From NCBI GenBank assembly GCA_024743095.1, contig JANSXF010000038.1, positions 1 through 42,509 of the forward strand: DNA of 42,509 nt. The letters are read 5' to 3'. The translations under genes and the position numbers were made by a program. Shown here one piece after another: positions 33,060 through 41,202 of this stretch; the stretch's first letter is position 1; every line of letters starts with the position of its first letter. The DNA comes from Flavobacteriaceae bacterium. Its GTDB lineage: Bacteria; Bacteroidota; Bacteroidia; Flavobacteriales; Flavobacteriaceae. The notes below the pieces were generated by a model that was not told where the DNA came from, did no database searches, and saw only the letters and a program-made list of their open reading frames with translations.

Positions 33060-35039
33060 ATGAGGTATCATGTTGGCAACTTGGAACAGGAAAAGCTGTT
33101 GGAGTTGTACAAGGGCATGTTAAAGCCAAGGATGATAGAAGAAAAGATGTTGATTCTTCTACGACAGGGCAAAATTTCCAAGTGGTTCAGTGGAATTGGA
33201 CAAGAGGCTATTTCCGTCGGAGTGACCCACGCGCTCAAGGAAAGCGAGTATATTCTTCCCATGCACCGGAATCTTGGGGTTTTTACTTCTAGGAATATTC
33301 CGTTGAATCGGCTTTTCTCCCAATGGCAAGGAAAACAAAGTGGTTTTACGCAGGGGAGGGACCGTAGCTTTCATTTTGGGACCCAAGAATATAAAATAGT
33401 TGGTATGATTTCCCATTTGGGCCCCCAATTGGGAGTGGCGGACGGAATCGCGCTGGCTGATATGTTGCGCCGAAAAAAGCGTGTAACTGCTGTGTTTACC
33501 GGGGAAGGTGCCACTAGCGAAGGAGATTTTCATGAAGCCTTGAACGTGGCATCTGTTTGGAACCTTCCTGTATTGTTTTGTGTTGAAAACAACGGGTACG
33601 GCCTATCAACGCCGACCAATGAACAATACAGGTGTGAAAATTTAGCTGACCGTGCCAAAGGATACGGTATGGAGTCACGAATAATTGATGGCAATAATAT
33701 TTTGGAAGTATACACCAAAGTGGATGAATTGTGCAGGGCCATACGTAAGCGTCCAAGACCTATGTTGCTCGAGTTCAAGACCTTTCGTATGCGAGGGCAC
33801 GAAGAAGCGAGCGGAACCAAGTATGTTCCCGATAAGTTGATGAAGGAATGGAGCAAAAAAGACCCGATTTCCAATTATGAAGATTTTCTGCTGACGGAAG
33901 GAGTATTGACTCAACAATACATTGAGAATCTTAAAGAAGAAATCACCGAGGAAATCAACGCAAACTTGCAGTTGGCTTTTGATGAAGATGAAGTTGCTTC
34001 GAATGAAAGTAAAGAATTAAAAGAGGTCTACTTTGATTTTGATTATCAACATGTTGAATTAAAATCAGGGTTAAAAGAAAATATCCGTTTTGTAGATGCC
34101 ATCTCCCAAGGTTTAGAGCAATCCATGTATCGTCACAACGAACTGATTATTATGGGGCAAGATGTAGCGGATTATGGAGGGGTGTTTAAAATCACCGAAG
34201 GTTTTGTGCTCAAATTTGGTAAAAGCCGGGTACGGAACACGCCTATTTGTGAATCGGCTATCGTCTCCACGGCCATGGGGCTGTCCATCAATGGTATGAA
34301 AGCTGTCGTTGAAATGCAGTTTGCCGATTTTGTGAGCTCCGGGTTCAATCCAATCGTCAATTATTTGGCCAAAGTGCATTATCGCTGGAACGAAAAAGCC
34401 GATGTGGTTATACGAATGCCATGTGGTGGTGGTGTAGGGGCGGGGCCTTTTCATTCCCAGACCAATGAGGCGTGGTTCACCAAGACCCCTGGTTTAAAAG
34501 TCGTGTACCCAGCATTTCCGGATGATGCCAAAGGACTATTGAACACGGCCATTAACGACCCTAACCCGGTATTGTTTTTTGAACATAAAGGACTTTATCG
34601 AAGTATAAAAGGTGATGTTCCCACAGATTACTATACATTACCTTTTGGCAAGGCCAACTTATTGAAAGAAGGGGGCGACTTGACCGTGGTCACTTATGGT
34701 GCAGGCGTGCACTGGGCTTTGGAGGTTTTGGAAAAGCACCCAGAGATTGATGCGGATGTTCTGGATTTGAGAACGCTTCAGCCGCTGGATGCCGAATCCT
34801 TTTGCAGTTCGGTTAAAAAGACGGGCAAATTGATCATACTGCAAGAGGATACTTTGTTTGGCGGCATTGCAAGCGATATTTCGGCCATGGTCATGGAGAA
34901 TTGTTTTGAATATTTGGACGCTCCTGTCAAGAGGGTGGGCAGTTTGGAAACACCTGTTCCCTTTGCAAAATCACTTGAAACAAACTATTTGCCCAAAAAT
35001 CGGTTCGAATCGGAGTTAATTGAACTGTATCACTATTAA
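33060..35039 (+). CDS. Fused E1 alpha/beta 2-oxoacid dehydrogenase (branched-chain type)
   Basis: A 659-residue thiamine-diphosphate decarboxylase fusing the two E1 subunits. Residues 1-about 330 are the alpha half, with the ThDP motif GEGATSEGDFHEALN-ENN (149-178) and RMRGHEEASG. Residues about 340-659 are the beta half, with DVADYGGVFKITEGF, PICESAIVSTAMG and GLYRS. It oxidatively decarboxylates branched-chain 2-oxoacids, handing the acyl group to the E2 lipoyl enzyme, which is not in this window. Single-chain E1 of this kind is known in Bacteroidota. The ATG at 33060 follows TACTTTTA, a one-mismatch -7 box. Confidence 0.92.
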   Translation: MRYHVGNLEQEKLLELYKGMLKPRMIEEKMLILLRQGKISKWFSGIGQEAISVGVTHALKESEYILPMHRNLGVFTSRNIPLNRLFSQWQGKQSGFTQGRDRSFHFGTQEYKIVGMISHLGPQLGVADGIALADMLRRKKRVTAVFTGEGATSEGDFHEALNVASVWNLPVLFCVENNGYGLSTPTNEQYRCENLADRAKGYGMESRIIDGNNILEVYTKVDELCRAIRKRPRPMLLEFKTFRMRGHEEASGTKYVPDKLMKEWSKKDPISNYEDFLLTEGVLTQQYIENLKEEITEEINANLQLAFDEDEVASNESKELKEVYFDFDYQHVELKSGLKENIRFVDAISQGLEQSMYRHNELIIMGQDVADYGGVFKITEGFVLKFGKSRVRNTPICESAIVSTAMGLSINGMKAVVEMQFADFVSSGFNPIVNYLAKVHYRWNEKADVVIRMPCGGGVGAGPFHSQTNEAWFTKTPGLKVVYPAFPDDAKGLLNTAINDPNPVLFFEHKGLYRSIKGDVPTDYYTLPFGKANLLKEGGDLTVVTYGAGVHWALEVLEKHPEIDADVLDLRTLQPLDAESFCSSVKKTGKLIILQEDTLFGGIASDISAMVMENCFEYLDAPVKRVGSLETPVPFAKSLETNYLPKNRFESELIELYHY

Positions 35040-35147
35040 TCCGTTCTTTATCCTATTTAAAACAAGTGGATTAGGTATTTTTTTCATAATTTAACAACTA
35101 TAAGTACGTCCCCAAACGTATATTCTTAAACATTAACTTAATTATCT

Positions 35148-35633
35148 ATGATGAAACGATCACTCTTATTGATTACAGTGGTGGGGCTTTTGCTCTCATC
35201 ATGTTCGGTTTCCAAAAGTGCCAGAACACAGCGAGATTTGTTCAGCGGAACTTGGAATTTGGACAATGTTTATTACCAAAACGCTTCCGGAAACTTTAAA
35301 TCCACCATCTTCAACGATGCAGAGGATATCTGCTTTGAGGATAGTGAGTGGTTTTTTAGGGACAATAACAGCACTGGACGCTATACCATCGCTCCAAGTT
35401 CGCTCTGTCAAGGAGGCGACCGTTTTTTCAGATGGTCCGTGGTGGAGCCAGAACAAAATTACCAGAGTCAATTGCAGTTCAAGTTTATTGACGAGAACCG
35501 AAAGGATATTTCAGGAGGTTACGGATACCGTTTGAACATTGTCAGTTTGTCCGAACAGGCCATGACCCTTAACTCCAATGTATCGGTTGACGGTCAGAGT
35601 GTGACCATTGTTTACGAATTCTCAAAAAAATAA
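35148..35633 (+). CDS. Lipocalin-like lipoprotein
   Basis: A 161-residue lipoprotein (lipobox LLLSSC). The mature part opens with LFSGTWNLDNVYYQN, the G-x-W strand typical of small lipocalin-like domains, and is rich in beta strands. Ligand and role are unknown. Two ATGs in tandem (35148 and 35151) make the exact start undecided. It ends four bases before the OmpA-family gene, so both are co-transcribed and both go to the envelope. Confidence 0.85.
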   Translation: MMKRSLLLITVVGLLLSSCSVSKSARTQRDLFSGTWNLDNVYYQNASGNFKSTIFNDAEDICFEDSEWFFRDNNSTGRYTIAPSSLCQGGDRFFRWSVVEPEQNYQSQLQFKFIDENRKDISGGYGYRLNIVSLSEQAMTLNSNVSVDGQSVTIVYEFSKK

Positions 35634-35637
35634 TTTC

Positions 35638-36330
35638 ATGAAAAATATTCTATTGAAAGGTGCAACTGCTTTTTTGGCGTTGACCATGATTATTGGCTGT
35701 GATGCTGTCAAAAATGCAAACAATACCCAAAAAGGTGCCGCAATCGGTGCCGGTGGTGGTGCCGTTATCGGTGGTGTTATCGGTAATAATGTAGGTAAAG
35801 GAAACACTGCACTAGGTGCTATTATCGGTGCCGTGGTAGGTGGTGCTGCCGGTGGCTACATTGGTAACCGTATGGACCGACAGGCCGAAAAAATCGAGCA
35901 GGAAATCCCAGGAGCCGAAGTGCAAAGGGTGGGTGAAGGTATAAACGTGACCTTTAGCGGTGAGAACGGTGTGTATTTCGATACCAACAAAGCCGATATC
36001 AAAGGAGCTTCAGCTACGACATTGGATAAATTGGCAGGAATTTTTATGGAGTACCCTAAAACCAATATTCTTGTTGAAGGGCATACCGATTCCGATGGTG
36101 CGGCCGAGTACAACATGGGACTTTCCCAGCGCAGAGCTCAATCCGTAACCAGTTATTTGGTTGCAAAAGGCATTTCCAGTGGACGCTTTACCACGAAATG
36201 GTATGGTGAGGAGCAACCTATCGAAAGCAATGAGACCGCTTCTGGAAAGGCAGCCAACCGACGTGTGGAGTTGGCCATTATAGCCAGTGACGAACTTAAA
36301 GAGGAAGCCAAAGAACAGACAGAAAATTAA
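35638..36330 (+). CDS. OmpA-family lipoprotein with glycine-zipper
   Basis: A 230-residue outer-membrane-linked protein. Lipobox MIIGC is followed by a glycine zipper (GAAIGAGGGAVIGGVIGNNVGKG, roughly residues 30-75) that can insert or oligomerise in a membrane, then an OmpA-C peptidoglycan-binding domain with LVEGHTDSDGAAEYNMGLSQRRA and the NRRVELAI close. It probably ties the outer membrane to the cell wall. A longer in-frame start at 35608 would overlap the lipocalin gene; the signal peptide fixes ATG 35638. A strong terminator follows. Confidence 0.95.
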   Translation: MKNILLKGATAFLALTMIIGCDAVKNANNTQKGAAIGAGGGAVIGGVIGNNVGKGNTALGAIIGAVVGGAAGGYIGNRMDRQAEKIEQEIPGAEVQRVGEGINVTFSGENGVYFDTNKADIKGASATTLDKLAGIFMEYPKTNILVEGHTDSDGAAEYNMGLSQRRAQSVTSYLVAKGISSGRFTTKWYGEEQPIESNETASGKAANRRVELAIIASDELKEEAKEQTEN

Positions 36331-36352
36331 AAGTCTTTTGTCTCTAAAGTAT

Positions 36353-36380
36353 AAGGCCCGGGTAAAACCGGGCCTTTTTT
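36353..36380 (+). terminator. Strong rho-independent terminator
   Basis: A nine-base GC-rich stem (AAGGCCCGG 36353-36361 with CCGGGCCTT 36368-36376), a six-base loop and a run of T to 36380. It ends the lipocalin-OmpA transcript. Confidence 0.95.
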
Positions 36381-36492
36381 GTGGCCAGATGTTAAATAAA
36401 CTATTAAATACGGGTTAAGCCCATCAAATTCTGAAGGAAATGTTTTAACTTAATAGTGGACAACACGTTACACCATTAAAACCTTGTAAGCC

Positions 36493-36825
36493 ATGCAACA
36501 TACATCCCCAAATACCATTGAACATAAACAGGAACTTCTTGTGAGGGTAGAAAGAAACGAACGTATGGTACAGCGGTTGTCGGAAAAATTAAATTCCTAC
36601 ACCTATGAGCCCAAATGTCCGCAGCGGTTCGAAAAGTTTTATGAGCTCAATAGGCACATTCAGGAATTTAGAAAACATCAAAACAGGGTGTTGTCCAAGA
36701 TAAGGAACCAAAAGGTAGACCTATCGGAAACAGATACCCATGAAATTGAATATCATTTGGAACGTTTTAAAATATTGGAAAGCGAATTCGCAGCATACCT
36801 GTTCGACCTTAAGAAACCTTTGTAA
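36493..36825 (+). CDS. Small coiled-coil hypothetical protein
   Basis: A 110-residue soluble, strongly helical protein, rich in Glu, Lys and Arg, with heptad-like runs (VERNERMVQRLSEKL, YELNRHIQEFRKHQNRVL, HEIEYHLERFKILESEF). No signal peptide or known domain. It has its own gap on both sides, so it is probably expressed alone. Family unknown to me. Confidence 0.7.
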   Translation: MQHTSPNTIEHKQELLVRVERNERMVQRLSEKLNSYTYEPKCPQRFEKFYELNRHIQEFRKHQNRVLSKIRNQKVDLSETDTHEIEYHLERFKILESEFAAYLFDLKKPL

Positions 36826-36910
36826 CCTCTTTTTTACTTTAAAATTTCGATAAATCACATTTCACCGAATATTCATGCGTAATATTGCAGGACATTAAAA
36901 TTGTCCTGTT

Positions 36911-37828
36911 ATGGCAAAGTCCTCAAACTCTGTACTGGTGGTCTTGGCATTTTTTGCCATCTACTTTATATGGGGTTCAACCTATTTGTTGAATAAGATT
37001 GCTGTTATGGAGCTTGAGCCGTTCATGCTGGCGAGCTGCAGGTTCACCGTGGCAGGACTCTGTATTTTTATCTTGGCCAAGATCATGGGGATTTCCCTGA
37101 GCATTACCAAAAAACAGCTTATAAACTCTGTGTTGGCCGGCATCCTTTTCCTTAGCGTTGGCAATGGATTGGTGGTTTGGGCATTGCGTTATGTGGACAC
37201 AGGCTTCGCGGCCCTCGAAATCTCTTCCCAACCGCTCATTATCCTTTTGATGATGCGTATACTCCAAGGAAAAAAAATACAGCCTATGTCGGTAGTGGGA
37301 GTGGTTTTGGGAATCGTGGGCATTTACTTGTTGGTCAGTCAAAAGCAGATAATAGCCCAAGAGGAATCCATCGTGGGAATGGCAATGATTTTCTTTTGCA
37401 TGCTCTGCTGGGCCTATGCAAGCCTTTTTGTTGCGAAAGCCGATCTGCCTACCAATTACTTCGTGAACACGGGCTATCAAATGTTCTTTGCAGGCCTTAT
37501 TTTAAGTTTGATGAGCCTTGGGTTTGGAGAAGAATGGTCGTCACCATTGGCTTGGAGCGGCGATGTGCAGATTTCGATGCTATTGCTCATCTTTTTTGGA
37601 AGTATCTTGGCCTTTACCTCGTTCAACTATCTGCTCAAGACCGTTTCTCCTGAAAAAGTGGCCACATCTACCTACGTGAATCCCATTGTTGCCCTCTTGT
37701 TGGGTTGGTATTTTTTGGATGAACAGATTACCCTTCAATCTATTCTGGCGGCTGCCATACTTTTGACCGGGGTGTATTTTATCAACACCAAAAAGACCTT
37801 GGCCATCTTTGAGCGCTTTAAACGTTAA
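36911..37828 (+). CDS. EamA-family (DMT) transporter
   Basis: A 305-residue inner-membrane protein with about ten hydrophobic helices arranged as two five-helix EamA repeats. The first opens FIWGSTYLLNKIAVMELEPFM, the standard repeat start, and the second begins near 155. These drug/metabolite transporters usually export amino acids or related metabolites; the substrate cannot be told. No partner genes adjoin. Confidence 0.93.
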   Translation: MAKSSNSVLVVLAFFAIYFIWGSTYLLNKIAVMELEPFMLASCRFTVAGLCIFILAKIMGISLSITKKQLINSVLAGILFLSVGNGLVVWALRYVDTGFAALEISSQPLIILLMMRILQGKKIQPMSVVGVVLGIVGIYLLVSQKQIIAQEESIVGMAMIFFCMLCWAYASLFVAKADLPTNYFVNTGYQMFFAGLILSLMSLGFGEEWSSPLAWSGDVQISMLLLIFFGSILAFTSFNYLLKTVSPEKVATSTYVNPIVALLLGWYFLDEQITLQSILAAAILLTGVYFINTKKTLAIFERFKR

Positions 37829-37896
37829 GGCTCCGTTATTTATCTCGGAATTGGTTTGACTTTTTCGTATTTTAAGTCGAATTAATTCTAAACCAA

Positions 37897-38454
37897 ATGA
37901 AGTCTATTGTAAAATTTGGAGCTTATCTTTTGCTTTTAGGGTTCGTAGCCTGTGCTTCTACTAAAAACGAGGAATCCCCGGAAGCAATCGCTGCTTTGGA
38001 TAAAATGATTTCCGATCAGCAATTTGAAATCGATGCCACTTGGGCCCAGCCCATGGCAAGTCAAGGATTGAACAGCATTGCCAATGCTGGGCTTTTGCCC
38101 TTTGGCAGTACCGCTAGCCGTATAGATATTAGCGGGTCAGGTGGTTATTTGCGCATGGTGGGTGACAGTGTTAAGGCGGATTTGCCCTTTTACGGTGAGC
38201 GCCGAATGGGCGGATATTACAATCAGAATAACGCCGGAATCAAATTTGATGGTGTGCCGAAAGACCTTTTTTTTTCATCGAACAAGAAGGATTCGGGAAA
38301 AACGATGCGTTTCAACATTACCGAAGATTCCGAAAGTTATCAAGTTATCGCCCAGTTATATCCCAATGGAAATGCCCGACTCACGGTCTCCAGTAGCCAA
38401 CGGACCAATATTTGGTACCAAGGCTACCTTTCCGAGTATAAAAAGAAAGAATAG
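37897..38454 (+). CDS. DUF4251 lipoprotein
   Basis: A 185-residue lipoprotein (FVACAS, lipobox Cys). The family blocks of DUF4251 are visible: a short helix after the anchor, AGLLPFGSTASRIDISG, the repeated beta segment RMVGDSVKADLPFYGERR, and FNITEDSESYQVIAQL. This Bacteroidota-only family has no known function. It would sit in the envelope. It is followed by 105 bases and then the PQQ-type dehydrogenase gene. Confidence 0.9.
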   Translation: MKSIVKFGAYLLLLGFVACASTKNEESPEAIAALDKMISDQQFEIDATWAQPMASQGLNSIANAGLLPFGSTASRIDISGSGGYLRMVGDSVKADLPFYGERRMGGYYNQNNAGIKFDGVPKDLFFSSNKKDSGKTMRFNITEDSESYQVIAQLYPNGNARLTVSSSQRTNIWYQGYLSEYKKKE

Positions 38455-38559
38455 GTAAGGGGGACATCAATTTTGCCATTGCCAAGGGATATCTTTCCAC
38501 TTTCCATCATTTTGTCATAGTTTTATTGATTCAGAAACTAAAACATCTAAACTAGTAAA

Positions 38560-39747
38560 ATGAAAATGTACACTTTGACCCAACGGTCAATATTTATGTT
38601 GATGCTGTTGGGGGCTTTTGCAGCCTGTAAGGACAATAAGAAGAACCAAGAGGAATCAACCCGGGAAGAAGTAGCGGAAAATACCGAAACCACAACCGAT
38701 TTGCCATTGGACCGCCTAAATCTGCCCGATGGTTTTAGCATAGATGTATATGCGGAAAATATTGAAGGGGCCCGTTCCATGGCCATGGGGGCCGATGGTA
38801 CCCTTTTCGTGGGAACACGTAACGAAGGGAAGGTCTATGCGCTTAAAGATACCGATGGGGATAACAAGGTGGATAAAACCTACACCATTGCATCGGATTT
38901 GGAACAGCCAAACGGTGTTGCGTTCAAGGATGGTGCCCTCTACGTGGCTGCGGTGAGCAGAATGTTCAAGTATTCGGATATTGAGTCGCAATTGGAAAGC
39001 CCGAAGGAATCCGAATTGATCTACGACGATTACCCGACGGAGTTCCACCACGGTTGGAAATACATTGCCTTTGGACCCGATGACAAACTCTACGTTCCTG
39101 TTGGAGCTCCATGCAATATTTGTGATAGTGCCACAGTGGACAAGCGTTATGCCTCCATCACCCGAATGGATTTGGATGGCGGTAACCGTGAAATCGTGGC
39201 TAATGGGGTACGAAATACGGTAGGATTCACTTGGCACCCAGAGACCAAGGAACTTTGGTTTACCGATAATAACAGGGATATGATGGGCGACGACCTTCCC
39301 CCTGGAGAACTGAATAAACTTACAGAGGTGGGCCAGCACTTTGGATATCCGTTCTGCCATGGTGGAACCGTTAAGGACCCCGAATACGGTGACCAGCGTC
39401 CTTGTTCCGATTTTGTTGCGCCGGTACAGACATTACAGGCCCACGTAGCAGCTTTGGGCGTTAAGTTCGGAGAAGGCCCCATGTTCCCGGAGCAATATAC
39501 CGGACAGGCATTTTTAGCTGAGCATGGTTCGTGGAACCGTTCCAAAAAAGTGGGTTACAGGGTAAGTTTGGTAAAACTGGAAAACGGCGAGGCCGTAAGC
39601 TACGAACCTTTTATAGATGGTTGGTTGGACGAAGAATCGCAAGAGGCTTTCGGTAGGCCAGTGGACCTTCTTTTCTTAAAAGATGGATCGTTACTGATCT
39701 CCGATGATGAGGGCAATGCGATTTATAGGGTCACTTACAAGGGATAA
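38560..39747 (+). CDS. PQQ-dependent sugar (sorbosone-type) dehydrogenase, lipoprotein
   Basis: A 395-residue lipoprotein (LLGAFAACKDN). The mature chain is a six-bladed propeller of the soluble-glucose/sorbosone dehydrogenase type, with FSIDVYAENIEGARSMAMGADGTLFVGTR at the first blade, HGWKYIAFGPDDKLYV, GVRNTVGFTWHPETKELWFTDNNRD and AEHGSWNRSKKVGYRV. It would oxidise a sugar in the periplasm with PQQ or a related cofactor. No PQQ synthesis genes are in the window. Cys pairs in CNIC may form a disulfide. Confidence 0.9.
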   Translation: MKMYTLTQRSIFMLMLLGAFAACKDNKKNQEESTREEVAENTETTTDLPLDRLNLPDGFSIDVYAENIEGARSMAMGADGTLFVGTRNEGKVYALKDTDGDNKVDKTYTIASDLEQPNGVAFKDGALYVAAVSRMFKYSDIESQLESPKESELIYDDYPTEFHHGWKYIAFGPDDKLYVPVGAPCNICDSATVDKRYASITRMDLDGGNREIVANGVRNTVGFTWHPETKELWFTDNNRDMMGDDLPPGELNKLTEVGQHFGYPFCHGGTVKDPEYGDQRPCSDFVAPVQTLQAHVAALGVKFGEGPMFPEQYTGQAFLAEHGSWNRSKKVGYRVSLVKLENGEAVSYEPFIDGWLDEESQEAFGRPVDLLFLKDGSLLISDDEGNAIYRVTYKG

Positions 39748-39754
39748 CCCTTTT

Positions 39755-40217
39755 TTAAAATAACGATTCAAGGTACTTGGGAATGGGCAGTTGTTCCATT
39801 TTCCAAGTACTTTTTTTTTGGTCCCTATCCGTGACCTCCACAAAATAATAATTTGGCATCCCGCTTTTTTGGGGATGAATGTGCTCTACCGAAAACGTAC
39901 TTTCTTCGTGCGTAAACACGTATTCCGTGGTCTCACCCTCGGCAGACTCCCTTATTTCCCCATTTCCAAGGATTAGGTTGGGCTTGGTGAGGATGCCGTT
40001 GCGCTTGTTCCAGCACAGGTAACGGATTTCGCCGCTGCGCAACCGGTCTATTCGTATAATGTACTGCCCATCTCCGATATAGGCTAAAATATTCTGAATA
40101 TTGGGGTCTCTCCAAAAAATGGCTAAGTAGGTTTAAGTAGGTTTGGAGTGTGTACGAACGTTTTAAAACCTGAGGTATTGTTTTAACACCTGTATTTTCC
40201 GGCAAACTCCTCGCCAA
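39755..40217 (-). pseudogene. Hypothetical protein gene broken by a 10-bp tandem duplication
   Basis: The downstream part (95 codons from TTG 40042, ending PKYLESLF) and an upstream frame (from TTG 40217, ARSLPENTG...LKRSYTLQTYL) belong together. At 40124-40143 the ten bases TAAGTAGGTT occur twice in tandem. Removing one copy joins the frames as LKRSYTLQTYL-AIFWRDPNIQNIL-AYIGDGQYIIRIDRLRSG without a stop. With both copies the downstream frame meets a stop and has no ATG. Upstream of 40217 another stop appears (TGA at 40230-40232), so the 5' end is also damaged or the start lies elsewhere. The encoded protein is unknown. Confidence 0.6.
40124..40143. repeat. 10-bp tandem duplication TAAGTAGGTT x2
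   Basis: Two exact tandem copies of TAAGTAGGTT. Ten is not a multiple of three, so the event shifts the reading frame of the minus-strand gene at 39755-40217. Replication slippage is the likely cause. Confidence 0.8.
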
Positions 40218-40387
40218 GGAGCCAACCGATCATAAAAATGATCAATCTCAATATTTGACGGATGCCCGTTTTGAATCAACGGATTTTTAATGATGGGTGA
40301 AAAGGGGAGGTAGGAAGGTTGGATTTTTTTGGAATATTGGAGAGAGAGCTTTGTTGAGTTATTCTGTCTTTTATCTAGCAACCTCAT

Positions 40388-40741
40388 AAATTAATTATTT
40401 ATTAACCAACATGCTACAGGTTTAATTCAATTCCTAATTCTGGATCCTCATTCAATTGACTTGGACAAGCTGTTCAAGATTTATGTTGACCTAATTGAGC
40501 ATATAAAAGATAATAAAGGGGAGGAAGATTTTCCAAAAATCAAATCCCATGTTCAAAAAAGGTTGATTTCTTAATGTTAAAATTGATGGTAATTTATTTC
40601 TAATATCATTTTTCCCTACGAATTAGACTGTATTGGAATGAATGGGTCTTTTGTAGGGGCTGAATCTCTGTCATTTGAACATTCCATCAATCTGTTAACA
40701 TACGGTTTAGGCAGGCAAATATTTATGGACAAGAAGAATTA
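40388..40741 (+). other. Degraded accessory stretch with a possible gene fragment
   Basis: No intact gene was found. A plus-strand frame open from about 40396 to the stop at 40572-40574 (from TTG 40461: DKLFKIYVDLIEHIKDNKGEED, then FPKIKSHVQKRLIS) has coding-like amphipathic helices but no ATG, so it may be a gene tail. The stretch is AT-rich. Confidence 0.3.
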
Positions 40742-41122
40742 ATGTACAATGCGGCGGCTGACATACTAGTTGATAGTGATCCAAACCGAGTGTATTCCAG
40801 TACCACTTTCCAAAATTTAGGTTCTTTTGAAAAACCGAATTTTCCAACAGGTCTAAGTGCGGACGACAGCAAATTTTTTGGTGCGGACAACAATTACAGA
40901 TGGAACATTGATTATGACAGCCCGCATAAAAAAGAGGCCCTGATTTTTGACAGGAACAGTTCTGTGATTACAACAATTGAAACTGTAGGCTATCCACATA
41001 TTCTTTTTGAGAACTTTAGAGGAGAAGTAACAAGTCTCTCTAGCGGCTTAAAGAGGGCAACTCTTTATAGGGATTTGGCCGATACCCCTGATATTTTTAT
41101 TGAAAAGGTTGAAGTGCCTTAA
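40742..41122 (+). CDS. Hypothetical protein, possibly missing its N-terminus
   Basis: A 126-residue soluble protein of unknown family, AT-rich. It reads AAADILVDSDPNRVYSSTTF, then KFFGADNNYRWNIDYDS. The same frame stays open for 63 bases upstream of ATG 40742 without another ATG, and the segment before it (FRQANIYGQEEL) looks coding-like, so the original start may be lost. No signal peptide or known domain. It may be a remnant within the degraded patch. Confidence 0.5.
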   Translation: MYNAAADILVDSDPNRVYSSTTFQNLGSFEKPNFPTGLSADDSKFFGADNNYRWNIDYDSPHKKEALIFDRNSSVITTIETVGYPHILFENFRGEVTSLSSGLKRATLYRDLADTPDIFIEKVEVP

Positions 41123-41150
41123 GAGAAGTTCATTGCCAAACATAAAAAAT

Positions 41151-41177
41151 CGCCCCTTGCAACAAACGCTAGGGGCG
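41151..41177 (-). terminator. Terminator of the M28 peptidase gene
   Basis: Stem CGCCCCT (41151-41157) with AGGGGCG (41171-41177); on the minus strand a T-run follows directly. It lies 25 bases past the M28 stop and may also help end the convergent 40742 gene. Confidence 0.85.
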
Positions 41178-41202
41178 GTCTTGATTTTTAGAAGTAATCC
41201 AA

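Noticed and set aside
40329..40340. TTGGAATATTGG, similar to the repressor operator half-site
   Set aside because: It lacks the inverted TTCCA arm and the ATA centre, so it is not a palindromic site.
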